Source of the DNA: an uncultured Oscillospiraceae bacterium
GTDB taxonomy: Bacteria; Bacillota; Clostridia; Oscillospirales; Oscillospiraceae
DNA length: 31,856 nucleotides
Direction of reading: 5' to 3'
NCBI GenBank assembly: GCA_910579595.1
Contig: CAJTVM010000017.1
Span: 1 to 31,856, forward strand
A program made the translations under genes and the position numbers. The notes under the pieces were generated by a model that was given only the letters and a program-made list of their open reading frames with translations, was not told the DNA's origin and made no database searches. Of the stretch, positions 13,010-21,291 are shown piece by piece (the first letter of the stretch is position 1; every line of letters starts with the position of its first letter).

Positions 13010-13246
13010 AAACATGACAACAAAATATCGCGATGAACGCGGGGAGTAGTCCCATCGGGAACCGGCAGAGAGGGGCCGCCATCGGCTGGAAGCGGCCCTC
13101 GGGGATGGTTGGGATGAAATGCAAGCGGGAGCGAGGGGGACTTGTGCGCCCCCCGTCCGGCCACGTCACGGCCTTGAGTGAAAAACGAGAGTGGAACCGC
13201 GGTTATCTGCCGCCTCTCATGTCCTTGGGACATGAGGGGTTTTTTT
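13010..13246 (+). promoter_or_regulatory. Cysteine T-box riboswitch
   Basis: The leader has the T-box landmarks in order. AGTA of the loop E motif lies on the 5' side of Stem I, followed by the AGAGAGG...GGCTGGAAG distal region. A TGC (Cys) specifier candidate lies at 13120-13122 in GAAATGCAAG. The T-box antiterminator motif GAGTGGAACCGCGGTT is at about 13189-13204. A terminator of 12 bp (13213-13224 with 13228-13239, one G-U pair) ends in seven U residues. The UGGA bulge (13192-13195) pairs with UCCA, matching the U73 discriminator base of tRNA-Cys. Uncharged tRNA-Cys would therefore stabilise the antiterminator and let transcription enter cysE-cysS. The 5' boundary is approximate. Confidence 0.9.
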
Positions 13247-13271
13247 ATTTGGACAAGGAGGAGCTTTTTCT

Positions 13272-13922
13272 ATGACCCGATTGGGCGAAACGCTGCGGGC
13301 CTACCAGGCCCGGGATCCGGCGGCAAGGAGCAGGCTGGAGATTTTCCTGCTCTACCCCGGGGTGCACGCCATCCTTTACCACAGATTAGCCCACTTTTTA
13401 TACTGTCGCCACTTGAAGTTCCTGGCCCGGCTGGTGTCCCAGTGGAGCCGGTTCTGGACGGGCATCGAGATCCACCCGGGCGCGAAGATCGGACGCCGCC
13501 TGGTCATCGACCACGGCATGGGCATCGTGATTGGCGAAACCGCCGAGGTGGGGGACGACTGCCTGATCTACCACGGCGTCACCTTGGGCGGCACCGGCAA
13601 GGACCAGGGCAAGCGCCACCCTACCATTGGCAGCAACGTGCTCATCTCCACCGGGGCCAAGGTGCTGGGGCCGTTCAAGGTGGGGGACAACGCCCGCATT
13701 GCCGCCAACGCGGTAGTGCTCAGCGAGGTGCCCCCCGACGCCACCGCCGTGGGCATCCCCGCCCAGATCGTGAAAATCGCGGGGCGCTCCACCCATTACG
13801 CCGACGAGGTGGACCAGACCAGCGTGAAGAACCCCAATTTGGAGCGGCTGGCCGCCCTGTCCAACCGGGTGGAGGCGCTGGAAAAACTGCTGGACGAGAA
13901 ATTCACCGAACAGAAAATCTGA
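13272..13922 (+). CDS. cysE: Serine O-acetyltransferase
   Basis: This 216-residue protein is the first enzyme of cysteine synthesis; it acetylates serine with acetyl-CoA to give O-acetylserine. A left-handed beta-helix of hexapeptide repeats (about residues 62-170) contains IEIHPGAKIGRRLVIDHG with D80 and H81, GIVIGETAEVGDD, and YHGVTLGGTG with H101, the catalytic and acyl-CoA-binding region of the family. It is the short form, lacking the longer N-terminal helical domain of enteric CysE. ATG start with AAGGAGGAG about 8 nt upstream. It is controlled by the Cys T-box, and cysS follows 16 nt later. Confidence 0.96.
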   Translation: MTRLGETLRAYQARDPAARSRLEIFLLYPGVHAILYHRLAHFLYCRHLKFLARLVSQWSRFWTGIEIHPGAKIGRRLVIDHGMGIVIGETAEVGDDCLIYHGVTLGGTGKDQGKRHPTIGSNVLISTGAKVLGPFKVGDNARIAANAVVLSEVPPDATAVGIPAQIVKIAGRSTHYADEVDQTSVKNPNLERLAALSNRVEALEKLLDEKFTEQKI

Positions 13923-13938
13923 AACGGAGGACAATGCC

Positions 13939-15390
13939 ATGTATCTTTACAATTCCGTCACCCACAAAAAGGAGGAATTCCGCACCCATACCCCCAACCG
14001 GGTGGAGATGTACACCTGCGGCCCCACCGTCTACCATTTCGCCCACATCGGCAATCTGCGCTCCTACATCATGGAGGACGTGCTGGAGAAATTCCTGCGG
14101 TACGAGGGCTACGATGTGAACCGGGTGATGAACATCACCGACGTGGGCCATCTGGCCTCCGACGCGGACACCGGCGAGGATAAGATGCTCAAGGGCGCCA
14201 AGCGGGAGAACAAGTCCGTGATGGACATCGCCAGGTTCTACACCGACGCTTTTTTTGATGACTGCGCCAAGCTGAACATCAAAACCCCTGATGTGGTACA
14301 GCCCGCCACCGGGCTGATCGACGAGTTCATCCAGGTGGTGTCTGCCCTGCTGGACAAGGGCTATGCCTATGTTTCTGGGGGCAACGTGTATTTCGACACC
14401 TCCAAGCTGGACCGCTATTATGTGTTCAACGACCACGATGAGGAAGATCTGGCCGTGGGCGTCCGGGAGGGCGTGGAGGAGGACGAAAACAAGCGCAGCA
14501 AAAATGATTTCGTCCTCTGGTTCACCAAGTCCAAGTTCGAGGACCAGGCGCTGAAATGGGACTCCCCCTGGGGGATTGGCTACCCCGGCTGGCATATCGA
14601 GTGCTCCTGCATTTCCATGAAGTATAACGGGGAATATCTGGATCTCCATTGCGGCGGGGTGGACAACGCCTTCCCCCACCACACCAACGAGATCGCCCAA
14701 TCTGAGGCCTACCTGGGCCACCCCTGGTGCGCACAGTGGTTCCACGTCCACCACCTGAACACCAACTCCGGCAAGATGTCCAAATCCAAGGGGGAATTTT
14801 TGACCGTTTCCCTGCTGGAGGAAAAGGGCTATGACCCCCTGGCCTACCGCTTCTTCTGCCTGCAAAGCCACTACCGCAAGGGGCTTGTGTTCTCCTGGGA
14901 GAACCTGGACAATGCCGCGGGGGCGTATCATAAACTGATTAAGCGTATCGCCGCACTCACCGGGACGGACGGCGGGGTGGATGAGGAAGCCGCCGCCCAC
15001 CTCAAGGAGAAGTTCCTCACCCAGGTGGGCAACGATTTGAACACCTCCATGGGCATCACCTGCCTGTACGACGTGCTCAAGGCCCCGGTGAACGACGTGA
15101 CCAAGCGGGCGGTTCTGGCCAGCTTTGATACAGTGCTGTCCCTGTCGCTGCTGGAACAGGCGGCGCTGCTGCGTGAGAAGGAGGCGGCGCAGGCCAAGTC
15201 CGCCACCGGATCCGGCGATTTTGTCATCCGGGGCGAGGGCGACCCGGATGTCGACGCGCTGGTGCTCCAACGCTCCCAGGCGAAGAAGGCGAAAAACTTC
15301 GCCGAGGCCGACCGCATCCGGGACGAGCTGAAGGCCCAGGGGGTTGAGATCACCGACGTGCCCGGTGGGGCGGTTTGGAAAAGGGCATAA
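13939..15390 (+). CDS. cysS: Cysteinyl-tRNA synthetase
   Basis: This 483-residue class I ligase charges tRNA-Cys. HIGN (the family's HIGH variant) is at residues 36-39, preceded by C27 of TCGPTVYHFAHIGN, a ligand of the catalytic zinc. WHIECSCIS supplies the second Cys ligand, and the following HHTNE block the His and Glu ligands. KMSKS is at 279-283. The C-terminal part carries the helical tRNA-binding domain. The ATG follows GGAGG by about 8 nt. It is in one operon with cysE, so synthesis of cysteine and its use in translation respond to the same tRNA-Cys charging signal. Confidence 0.98.
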   Translation: MYLYNSVTHKKEEFRTHTPNRVEMYTCGPTVYHFAHIGNLRSYIMEDVLEKFLRYEGYDVNRVMNITDVGHLASDADTGEDKMLKGAKRENKSVMDIARFYTDAFFDDCAKLNIKTPDVVQPATGLIDEFIQVVSALLDKGYAYVSGGNVYFDTSKLDRYYVFNDHDEEDLAVGVREGVEEDENKRSKNDFVLWFTKSKFEDQALKWDSPWGIGYPGWHIECSCISMKYNGEYLDLHCGGVDNAFPHHTNEIAQSEAYLGHPWCAQWFHVHHLNTNSGKMSKSKGEFLTVSLLEEKGYDPLAYRFFCLQSHYRKGLVFSWENLDNAAGAYHKLIKRIAALTGTDGGVDEEAAAHLKEKFLTQVGNDLNTSMGITCLYDVLKAPVNDVTKRAVLASFDTVLSLSLLEQAALLREKEAAQAKSATGSGDFVIRGEGDPDVDALVLQRSQAKKAKNFAEADRIRDELKAQGVEITDVPGGAVWKRA

Positions 15391-15431
15391 GAGAAATCCC
15401 GTTCTTCCATCAGGAAGAACGGGATTTCTCT
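15390..15431 (+). terminator. cysES terminator with 19-bp perfect stem
   Basis: AGAGAAATCCCGTTCTTCC (15390-15408) pairs perfectly with 15413-15431 across ATCA. It starts on the last base of the cysS stop codon. The U-rich run is the end of the stem itself. Confidence 0.8.
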
Positions 15432-15507
15432 ACAACACGGTTTCATTCGGTTCTAAATCTCCGTTCTCATCGTAAAACTGAACGCCACTTATTAAAAAAG
15501 GATAGCC
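15430..15507 (-). pseudogene. Possible remnant of a minus-strand gene (C-terminal end)
   Basis: The minus strand reads protein-like sequence (NGYPFLISGVQF, YDENGDLEPNETVL) ending in TAG at 15430-15432. Codons are AT-richer than in the neighbouring genes. Nothing upstream on that strand looks like a gene body, since the region holds a plus-strand promoter. It may be the tail of a deleted, laterally acquired gene, or chance. I do not recognise the family. Confidence 0.25.
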
Positions 15508-15531
15508 ATTCCGGCACCGCTGTGGTATAAT
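15503..15531 (+). promoter_or_regulatory. Promoter of the activase operon
   Basis: An extended -10 TGGTATAAT (15523-15531) with a weak -35 candidate TAGCCA (15503-15508) 17 nt upstream. The 11-mer TGTGGTATAAT also occurs at the second ilvE -10 box (7218-7228). Confidence 0.55.
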
Positions 15532-15617
15532 GGCGTTTGTATGCCCATGGCAAAGTCTGCCTTTGGGCGCGTTTTGGGCAAAACAGCCTATTTTATAGAG
15601 AATATGGGGACAACAAT

Positions 15618-16550
15618 ATGGACAATCAGCCAATTAAAATCGGGCTTCCCCGGGCCATGCTGTATTACCGCTATCGCGACCTGTGGCGGACCTTTTTCGT
15701 TCAGCTGGGCATGGAACCGGTGGTAAGCGCCCCCACGGACAGGGAAATCCTGGAGCGGGGCGCCGCCCTTGCCATCGACGAGGCGTGCCTGTCGCTGAAA
15801 ATCTACCTGGGCCATGTGGCGGCGCTGGTGGGGAAGTGCGACTACATCCTGGCGCCGCGGGTGAGCAATTTCGGCCGGCACCACAGCCTGTGCACCCGGT
15901 TCGAGAGCACGCCGGATCTGGTGCGCAACGTGTTCCGCAATGAGCGGCAGAAGTTCCTCTCCTATGAGATCGACGAGGAGATGAAAAAGCTGGACGAGGA
16001 AACCGCCTTCCTGGAGATGGGCCGCAGCCTGGACTGCTCCGGCAAGGCGGTAAAACGGGCCTGGCGGCTGGCGAAAAAGGCGGAACAGGCCCGGTTTAAG
16101 GAGCGGGTGCAGAAGCATGAGCTGCTCTACAAGCGGGATGGCATGAAGGTGCTCATCGCCGCCCACAGCTACGTGGCGGAGGATCCCCTCATGGGCAAGC
16201 CGGTGGCGGACTACCTCAAGCGGGTGGGGGTGATTCCCGTCCGGGCGGACCTGGTGGACCGTGAGGCGGCGCTGAAGCGCAGCCACGAGCTGTCCCCCAC
16301 CTGCAAGTGGGAGATCAGCCGGGAAATTTTAGGCGGCATTGCCATGCACCAGCATGACGTAGACGGCATCATCCTGCTCAGCGCCTTCCCCTGCGGCCCC
16401 GACGCCATGGTCAACGAGCTCATCACCCGCCGGGTGAAGGGCATCCCCATGCTGAACCTGGTGCTGGACAGCCAGAGCGGCACCGCCGGGGTGGAAACCC
16501 GTCTGGAGAGCTTTATCGACATCATCCGCTTTAAGGAGGGGACGCTGTAA
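15618..16550 (+). CDS. COG3580-type cysteine-rich activase-associated protein (DUF2229-like)
   Basis: This 310-residue protein matches the COG3580/DUF2229 group, whose members accompany or are fused to HgdC/BadF-type activases. Conserved landmarks are IKIGLPRAMLYY at the start, EACLSLKIYLGH (C57), PRVSNFGRHHSLCTRFE, and SAFPCGPDAMVNE near the C-terminus, each with a cysteine able to contribute to an iron-sulfur site. COG naming calls it nucleotide-binding, but that is not experimentally settled to my knowledge. The ATG at 15618 is chosen because the conserved N-terminus begins there; the ribosome site (GGGGAC) is modest. Its TAA overlaps the next ATG by 1 nt, so the three genes form a tight operon. 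Confidence 0.8.
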   Translation: MDNQPIKIGLPRAMLYYRYRDLWRTFFVQLGMEPVVSAPTDREILERGAALAIDEACLSLKIYLGHVAALVGKCDYILAPRVSNFGRHHSLCTRFESTPDLVRNVFRNERQKFLSYEIDEEMKKLDEETAFLEMGRSLDCSGKAVKRAWRLAKKAEQARFKERVQKHELLYKRDGMKVLIAAHSYVAEDPLMGKPVADYLKRVGVIPVRADLVDREAALKRSHELSPTCKWEISREILGGIAMHQHDVDGIILLSAFPCGPDAMVNELITRRVKGIPMLNLVLDSQSGTAGVETRLESFIDIIRFKEGTL

Positions 16551-17644
16551 TGGCAGAGGCAAAAACGAGGAACATCTCCTTCCCCCGGTACGCGGAGTAC
16601 AACTGCGCGTTCAAATACATCGTGGAGCAGGCCCTGGGCTGCCGGTACGTCATGCCCCCGCCGCTCACCAAGCGCACCATGGAGCTGGGCACCAAATACA
16701 GCCCCGACTTTGTGTGCACCCCCTTCAAAACCATGCTGGGCAGCATGATCGAGTCCCTGGAGGCTGGGGCGGACACCCTGCTCATGACCCACGGCCTGTG
16801 CCGCTTGGGCTACTACGGGGAGCTGTTGGAGCAGATTCTTCGGGATCTGGGCTACCAGTTCGACTTCATCAACCTGTCCGACTACGACATGAGCAAGAAA
16901 AAGGAGTACATCCGCATCGTCCGCCGGTTCAACCCCAAGGTAAACCCCGCCCGGTTCCTGACCCAGTTTATGGAGGGCGTCCACATGGTGGAGTACCTGG
17001 ACGAGATCACTGCGGAATACTACCAGAATGTAGGCTTTGACGCCACCGGCGGCCAATACAGGCAGGCGTACCAGGACTTTCTGACCACCATGTACACCGC
17101 CCAGGCCAAAAGCGATGTGGAGGAGGGCTACCGCACCGCCAGGCGCTCACTGCGCGCCGTGCCGCTGGACAAGCCCAGGCGGCCCCTGAAGGTGGGCATC
17201 GTGGGCGAGTTCTACACCGCTATGGACGCCTTCTCCAACCTGGAGATCGAGCAGAAGCTGGCGGATATGCGGGTGGAGGTCCACCGCTGGATGAACGTCA
17301 CCAACCAGTTCCTGAACTACGGCAGCGACCGGTTCGGGGCGGGGCAGAAAAACCTGCGGGTGAAGATCCGGGACCTGTGCCAGTATGACATGGGCCCCAC
17401 CTCCACCGCCAACATCTGGTACGCCCGGGAGTGCGCCGAACGGGGCTTCGACGGCATCATCCACATCAAGTCCGCCACCTGCACCCCGGAAATCGACGTG
17501 ATGCCGGTGCTGCAAAACATCAGCGCGGACTACAAAATCCCCGTGCTTTACCTGACCTATGACGCCCAGACCAGCGACGTGGGGCTGATGACCCGTCTGG
17601 AAGCGTTCTACGATATGATTGACATGAGAAAGAAGGTACTCTAA
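16550..17644 (+). CDS. COG3581-type 2-hydroxyacyl-CoA dehydratase-like protein
   Basis: This 364-residue protein belongs to the COG3581 group, distantly related to the 2-hydroxyacyl-CoA dehydratase (HgdB-type) subunits. Cysteines sit in recognisable blocks: ALGCRYVMPPPLTKRT, PDFVCTPFKTMLGSMIES, THGLCRLGYYGEL, and IHIKSATCTPEIDVMP towards the C-terminus. These could hold one or more iron-sulfur clusters. The family has no established substrate. It starts on the ATG that overlaps the TAA of the previous gene, and the activase gene follows 1 nt after its stop. I infer that this protein with the 15618 product forms the electron-accepting component served by the activase. Confidence 0.8.
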   Translation: MAEAKTRNISFPRYAEYNCAFKYIVEQALGCRYVMPPPLTKRTMELGTKYSPDFVCTPFKTMLGSMIESLEAGADTLLMTHGLCRLGYYGELLEQILRDLGYQFDFINLSDYDMSKKKEYIRIVRRFNPKVNPARFLTQFMEGVHMVEYLDEITAEYYQNVGFDATGGQYRQAYQDFLTTMYTAQAKSDVEEGYRTARRSLRAVPLDKPRRPLKVGIVGEFYTAMDAFSNLEIEQKLADMRVEVHRWMNVTNQFLNYGSDRFGAGQKNLRVKIRDLCQYDMGPTSTANIWYARECAERGFDGIIHIKSATCTPEIDVMPVLQNISADYKIPVLYLTYDAQTSDVGLMTRLEAFYDMIDMRKKVL

Positions 17645-17645
17645 C

Positions 17646-18596
17646 TTGGAACACGCGTATTTAGGCATTGACGTGGGGTCTATCTCCACCAAGGGCGTCA
17701 TCATCGACAAAAAGAACAACATCCTGGCCAGCCAGTACATCTGGACCCAGGGCGACCCCATCGGCGCGGTGAAGGAGCTGGTGGGACTGTTGGCGGGCCA
17801 GTTCGACAAGGAGAAATACAAAATCGTGGCCACCGGCACCACCGGCTCCGCCCGGAAGCTGGTAGGCGCTATTCTGGGCGCCACCATGGTGAAAAACGAG
17901 ATCACCGCCCACGCCGTGGGCACCACCACCTTCTATCCCGATGTGCGCACCATCCTGGAGATCGGCGGGCAGGACTCCAAAATCATCCTGGTGGAAAACG
18001 GGGTGGCGGTGGATTACGCCATGAACACCCTGTGCGCGGCGGGCACCGGGGCGTTCCTGTCCAGTCAGGCCAAGCGGCTGGGCATCGAGGTGGAGGACAT
18101 CGGCGAGTATGCCCTGCGCTCCACCCACCCCACCCAGATCGCCGCCCGGTGCACCGTGTTCGCCGAGTCCGACCTGGTGCACAAGATCCAGATGGGCCAC
18201 CCCCGTGAGGACATCATCGCCGGCGTATGCAACGCGGTGGCGGCCAACTACCTGAATAACGTGGGCAAGGGCAAAAAAATCGTCTCCCCGGTGGTGTTCC
18301 AAGGGGGAGTCAGCAAAAACCAGGGGGTTGTCGCCGCCTTCGAGCGCACCCTGGGCTGCAAGGTCATCGTGGACCCCAACGGCCACCTGATGGGCGCTTT
18401 GGGCGTGGCCATCCTGGCGCGCCGGGGCAGCGGGCGGCAGGACTTCGATTTCTCCGTCGGGAACATGGAGTTCCGCACCCGGGAGGCCAGCTGCGGCGGC
18501 TGCTCCAACCACTGCGAGATCATCTGCGTCTACCGGGGCAGCGAGCTTATCGACTCCTGGGGCAACCGCTGCGAGCGGGGCGCGGGCGTCCATTGA
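17646..18596 (+). CDS. ATP-dependent acyl-CoA dehydratase activase (COG1924, HgdC/BadF-type)
   Basis: This 316-residue ASKHA-fold ATPase has the phosphate-1 loop GIDVGSISTKGVIID, ATGTTGSARK, EIGGQDSKII and GGVSKNQGV. C130 (NTLCAAGTGAF) and C169 (ARCTVFAES) are 39 residues apart, the spacing of the two cluster ligands in HgdC, where a dimer holds one [4Fe-4S] cluster. Such proteins use ATP hydrolysis to eject a very low-potential electron to a partner enzyme. An additional C-terminal cysteine cluster (C283, C286, C290, C294 in CGGCSNHCEIIC) is absent from the minimal HgdC. The start is TTG at 17646, the first codon giving the conserved N-terminus, with AAGAAGG upstream. It is the last gene of the operon. 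Confidence 0.9.
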   Translation: MEHAYLGIDVGSISTKGVIIDKKNNILASQYIWTQGDPIGAVKELVGLLAGQFDKEKYKIVATGTTGSARKLVGAILGATMVKNEITAHAVGTTTFYPDVRTILEIGGQDSKIILVENGVAVDYAMNTLCAAGTGAFLSSQAKRLGIEVEDIGEYALRSTHPTQIAARCTVFAESDLVHKIQMGHPREDIIAGVCNAVAANYLNNVGKGKKIVSPVVFQGGVSKNQGVVAAFERTLGCKVIVDPNGHLMGALGVAILARRGSGRQDFDFSVGNMEFRTREASCGGCSNHCEIICVYRGSELIDSWGNRCERGAGVH

Positions 18597-18603
18597 CTGG
18601 GTA

Positions 18604-18632
18604 TTGTTTTTGCAGGCGGAATTTGATATAAT
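18604..18632 (+). promoter_or_regulatory. gdpP promoter
   Basis: TTGTTT (18604-18609), a 17-nt spacer and a perfect TATAAT (18627-18632) with a TG extension. It lies just after the activase stop; no terminator separates the two. Confidence 0.75.
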
Positions 18633-18682
18633 CAAATATCTACCCGATATTTCAGTACGCTGGACGGAAAGAGGTGTACAGT

Positions 18683-20689
18683 GTGTATCAAAAGCTGACG
18701 CGGATTTTCACCCCCCGGCACGGACTGTACTTCGCGGTGCTGCTGGCCTTCTGCGGCGTCACCGCCCTGCTGGGCCGGACGGACGCGGCGGCGGCGGAGC
18801 TTGCGGTGGTGGTTCTGCTGTTCGCAGCCTTTCTGGCAACCGGCCTGCGCCGCCGGAAGGAGGCCGCCCAGTATTTCAAGGAACTGATGGACAGCATGGA
18901 CCAGGCCACCCGGGACAGCACCCTCAGCTGCCCCCTGCCCATGGTGATGTTCCGCCCCGACACCGACGAGGTGATCTGGTCCAACGATCAATTCCTGCGC
19001 ATCACCGGAAGCCAGGAGGGCATTTTTGACACCTTCCTGTCCGATCTGGCCCCCGAGTTCGACAGCCGCTGGCTGCTGGAGGGTAAGAGCGAGTGCCCCG
19101 CCGAGGTGGCGTTCAAGGGCCGGCGGTACCAGGTGTTCGGCGGCATGGCCCGCCCCGCCGCCGGGAAGGAGGAAGCGGTGCTGGCCACCACCTACTGGCT
19201 GGACGTCACCGATTTCGCCGATACCCGGGACATTTACAACGCCACCAAGCCGGTACTGGCCCTGCTGCTGCTGGACAACTACGAGGACGCCATCAACGGC
19301 CAGGACGAGAACGTCCGATCCGCCATGCTCAGCCAGATCAGCCAGCGCCTGTCCCACTGGGTGGAGGAATCCCACGGCATTTTCCTCCGGCTGGACCGGG
19401 ACCGGTTCCTGTTTTTGTTTGAGGAGCAGTATCTGGCGGGCTTCAAGGCGGAGAAATTCTCCCTGCTGGACAGCGTGCGGGAGGTCACCAACCCCGCCGG
19501 TATCGCCGCCACCGTCTCCATCGGCGTGGGGGTGGACGGGGACACCTTCGAGGAACTCTACCGCTTTGCCAACCTGTCCGTGGAAATGGCCCTGTCCCGG
19601 GGAGGCGACCAGGCGGTGGTGAAAAACCGCTTTACCTTTGAGTTTTTCGGCGGGCGCAGCAAGGAAACCGAGCGGCGCACCAAGGTCAAAAGCCGGGTGA
19701 TGGCCTCCGCCATGGGCGAGCTGGTGGCGGACGCATCCTGCGTCATGGTCATGGGCCACAAAGCCCCCGACATGGACGCGGTGGGGGCGGCGGTGGGCGT
19801 GTGCGCCATCGCCCGGATGAAAAACATTCCCCACTACATCATCCGGGACAACGTGTCCACCCCCGCCGACGATCTGTACGACAGGGTTGCGAAAATGCCC
19901 CAGTACGAGGGCGTGTTCGTGGACGGCCAGGAGGCCATGCTCCGGGTGGACTCCCGCTCCCTGCTGGTGGTGGTGGACACCAACCGGCCCGAGCAGGTGC
20001 AGAACCAGGATCTGCTGGTTTCCTGCAACAAGGTGGCGGTTATCGACCACCACCGCCGCGCGGCCACCTACATTGAGGGGGCGGCGCTGAACTTCCACGA
20101 ACCCTACGCCTCCTCCGCCAGCGAACTGGTGGCGGAGCTCATCGCCTATCTGATGGAGCCTACCGACCTGCTCCCCGGGGAGGCCCAGGCCATGATGGCG
20201 GGGCTGATGCTGGACACCAAGAACTTCACCATGCGCACCGGGGGGCGCACCTTCGAGGCCGCGGCCATGCTGCGCCGGGCGGGGGGCGACACCGGGGAGG
20301 TGCGCAAGATCTTCCAGATCAACCTCAGCGACGCGGTATCCAAATACGGCATCATCCAGACCGCCAAGCTGTACCGGCAGGACATCGCCATCGCGGCGGT
20401 AAACAGCACCGTGGGCCGGGTGACAGCGGCCCAGGCGGCGGACGAGCTGCTGAACATCGCGGGCATCAGCGCGTCCTTTGTGCTCTATCCCGACACCGAC
20501 GGGCGGGTGATCCTGTCCGCCCGGAGCATCGGCTCCACCAACGTGCAGGTGATTGTGGAGGCCCTGGGCGGCGGCGGCAACGCGGCGGCGGCGGGGGCAC
20601 AGATCCCCGGCCGCACGGTGGACGAGGTAAAGCGGGAGCTTCACGCGGTGCTGGACAGCTATTTTGAGGGAAGCGTGGAGCCGTCGTGA
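18683..20689 (+). CDS. gdpP: Cyclic-di-AMP phosphodiesterase GdpP
   Basis: This 668-residue membrane protein degrades c-di-AMP and so tunes potassium, osmotic and cell-wall homeostasis. Two membrane segments (about 12-52) precede a PAS-like domain (about 65-165). A degenerate GGDEF domain follows (about 170-300, lacking the GGDEF signature, with SIGVGVDGDTFEEL), then the DHH/DHHA1 catalytic part. GHKAPDMDAVG (H359, D363, D365) and VIDHH (D455, H456, H457) supply the metal ligands. GTG at 18683 is preferred because AGAGGTG lies 6 nt upstream; an in-frame GTG at 18674 would overlap that site. It heads the gdpP-rplI-dnaB order known from Bacillus. Confidence 0.96.
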   Translation: MYQKLTRIFTPRHGLYFAVLLAFCGVTALLGRTDAAAAELAVVVLLFAAFLATGLRRRKEAAQYFKELMDSMDQATRDSTLSCPLPMVMFRPDTDEVIWSNDQFLRITGSQEGIFDTFLSDLAPEFDSRWLLEGKSECPAEVAFKGRRYQVFGGMARPAAGKEEAVLATTYWLDVTDFADTRDIYNATKPVLALLLLDNYEDAINGQDENVRSAMLSQISQRLSHWVEESHGIFLRLDRDRFLFLFEEQYLAGFKAEKFSLLDSVREVTNPAGIAATVSIGVGVDGDTFEELYRFANLSVEMALSRGGDQAVVKNRFTFEFFGGRSKETERRTKVKSRVMASAMGELVADASCVMVMGHKAPDMDAVGAAVGVCAIARMKNIPHYIIRDNVSTPADDLYDRVAKMPQYEGVFVDGQEAMLRVDSRSLLVVVDTNRPEQVQNQDLLVSCNKVAVIDHHRRAATYIEGAALNFHEPYASSASELVAELIAYLMEPTDLLPGEAQAMMAGLMLDTKNFTMRTGGRTFEAAAMLRRAGGDTGEVRKIFQINLSDAVSKYGIIQTAKLYRQDIAIAAVNSTVGRVTAAQAADELLNIAGISASFVLYPDTDGRVILSARSIGSTNVQVIVEALGGGGNAAAAGAQIPGRTVDEVKRELHAVLDSYFEGSVEPS

Positions 20690-20840
20690 GCGCGCCGCCG
20701 CAAGCTTCATTTCCCCACAAAGCCAAAGGCCGGCTTTGCAGGGGCCCCAAAGAACCGCGCCGTGAACAGCCGCGGCGTGACTACAGTGAATTTATTTTTA
20801 CGTGGGCATTTGCCCGGATTTCCATAGGAGGTAACCAACC
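20690..20840 (+). other. gdpP-rplI gap with short dyads
   Basis: The 151-bp gap holds CAAAGCC/GGCTTTG (20718-20724 with 20732-20738) and a CCGCG/CGCGG dyad. No U-tract follows them, and I see no convincing promoter, so rplI may be read through from gdpP. CGGCTTTGCAGGGGCCCC (20731-20748) resembles 4051-4067. Confidence 0.4.
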
Positions 20841-21290
20841 ATGAAGGTAATTTTACAGCAGGACGTGAAGGGCCAAGGCAAAAAGGGCCAGATGGTGGAG
20901 GTATCCGACGGCTACGGCCGCAACTTCCTCCTGCCCCGGAAGCTGGCGGTGGAGGCCACCGCCGAGAACGTAAACACCATGAAGATGCAGGACAAGGCCA
21001 AAGCCGCCCGCATGGCCGAGGAAAAGGCCCAGGCCCAGGCCACGGCGGAGCAGCTCAAGAGCTGTCAGGTGAAGATCAAAGCGCGGGCGGGCCAGGGGGG
21101 GCGTCTGTTCGGCTCCATCACCAGCAAGGAGATCTCCGAGGAGCTGAAGGCCCAGCACGGCATCGACGTGAACAAGAGCAAAATCGTGCTCAGCGACCCC
21201 ATCAAGTCCTTCGGTTCCTTTGAAGTGAAGTGCAAGCTGGGCAGCGAGGTCTCCGGCACCATCTATGTGCTGGTGGCCGAGGACAAATAG
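20841..21290 (+). CDS. rplI: 50S ribosomal protein L9
   Basis: This 149-residue protein has both L9 domains. The N-terminal rRNA-binding domain contains the signature GYGRNFLLPRKLAVEAT (about 28-44). A long central helix rich in Ala/Lys/Glu follows (about 45-78), then the C-terminal domain (GRLFGSITSKEIS and the TIYVLVAE end). L9 binds domain V of 23S rRNA near the L1 stalk and helps maintain reading frame. ATG start with AGGAGG 10 nt upstream. It lies between gdpP and a small membrane protein gene, 1 nt from the latter. Confidence 0.98.
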   Translation: MKVILQQDVKGQGKKGQMVEVSDGYGRNFLLPRKLAVEATAENVNTMKMQDKAKAARMAEEKAQAQATAEQLKSCQVKIKARAGQGGRLFGSITSKEISEELKAQHGIDVNKSKIVLSDPIKSFGSFEVKCKLGSEVSGTIYVLVAEDK

Positions 21291-21291
21291 A

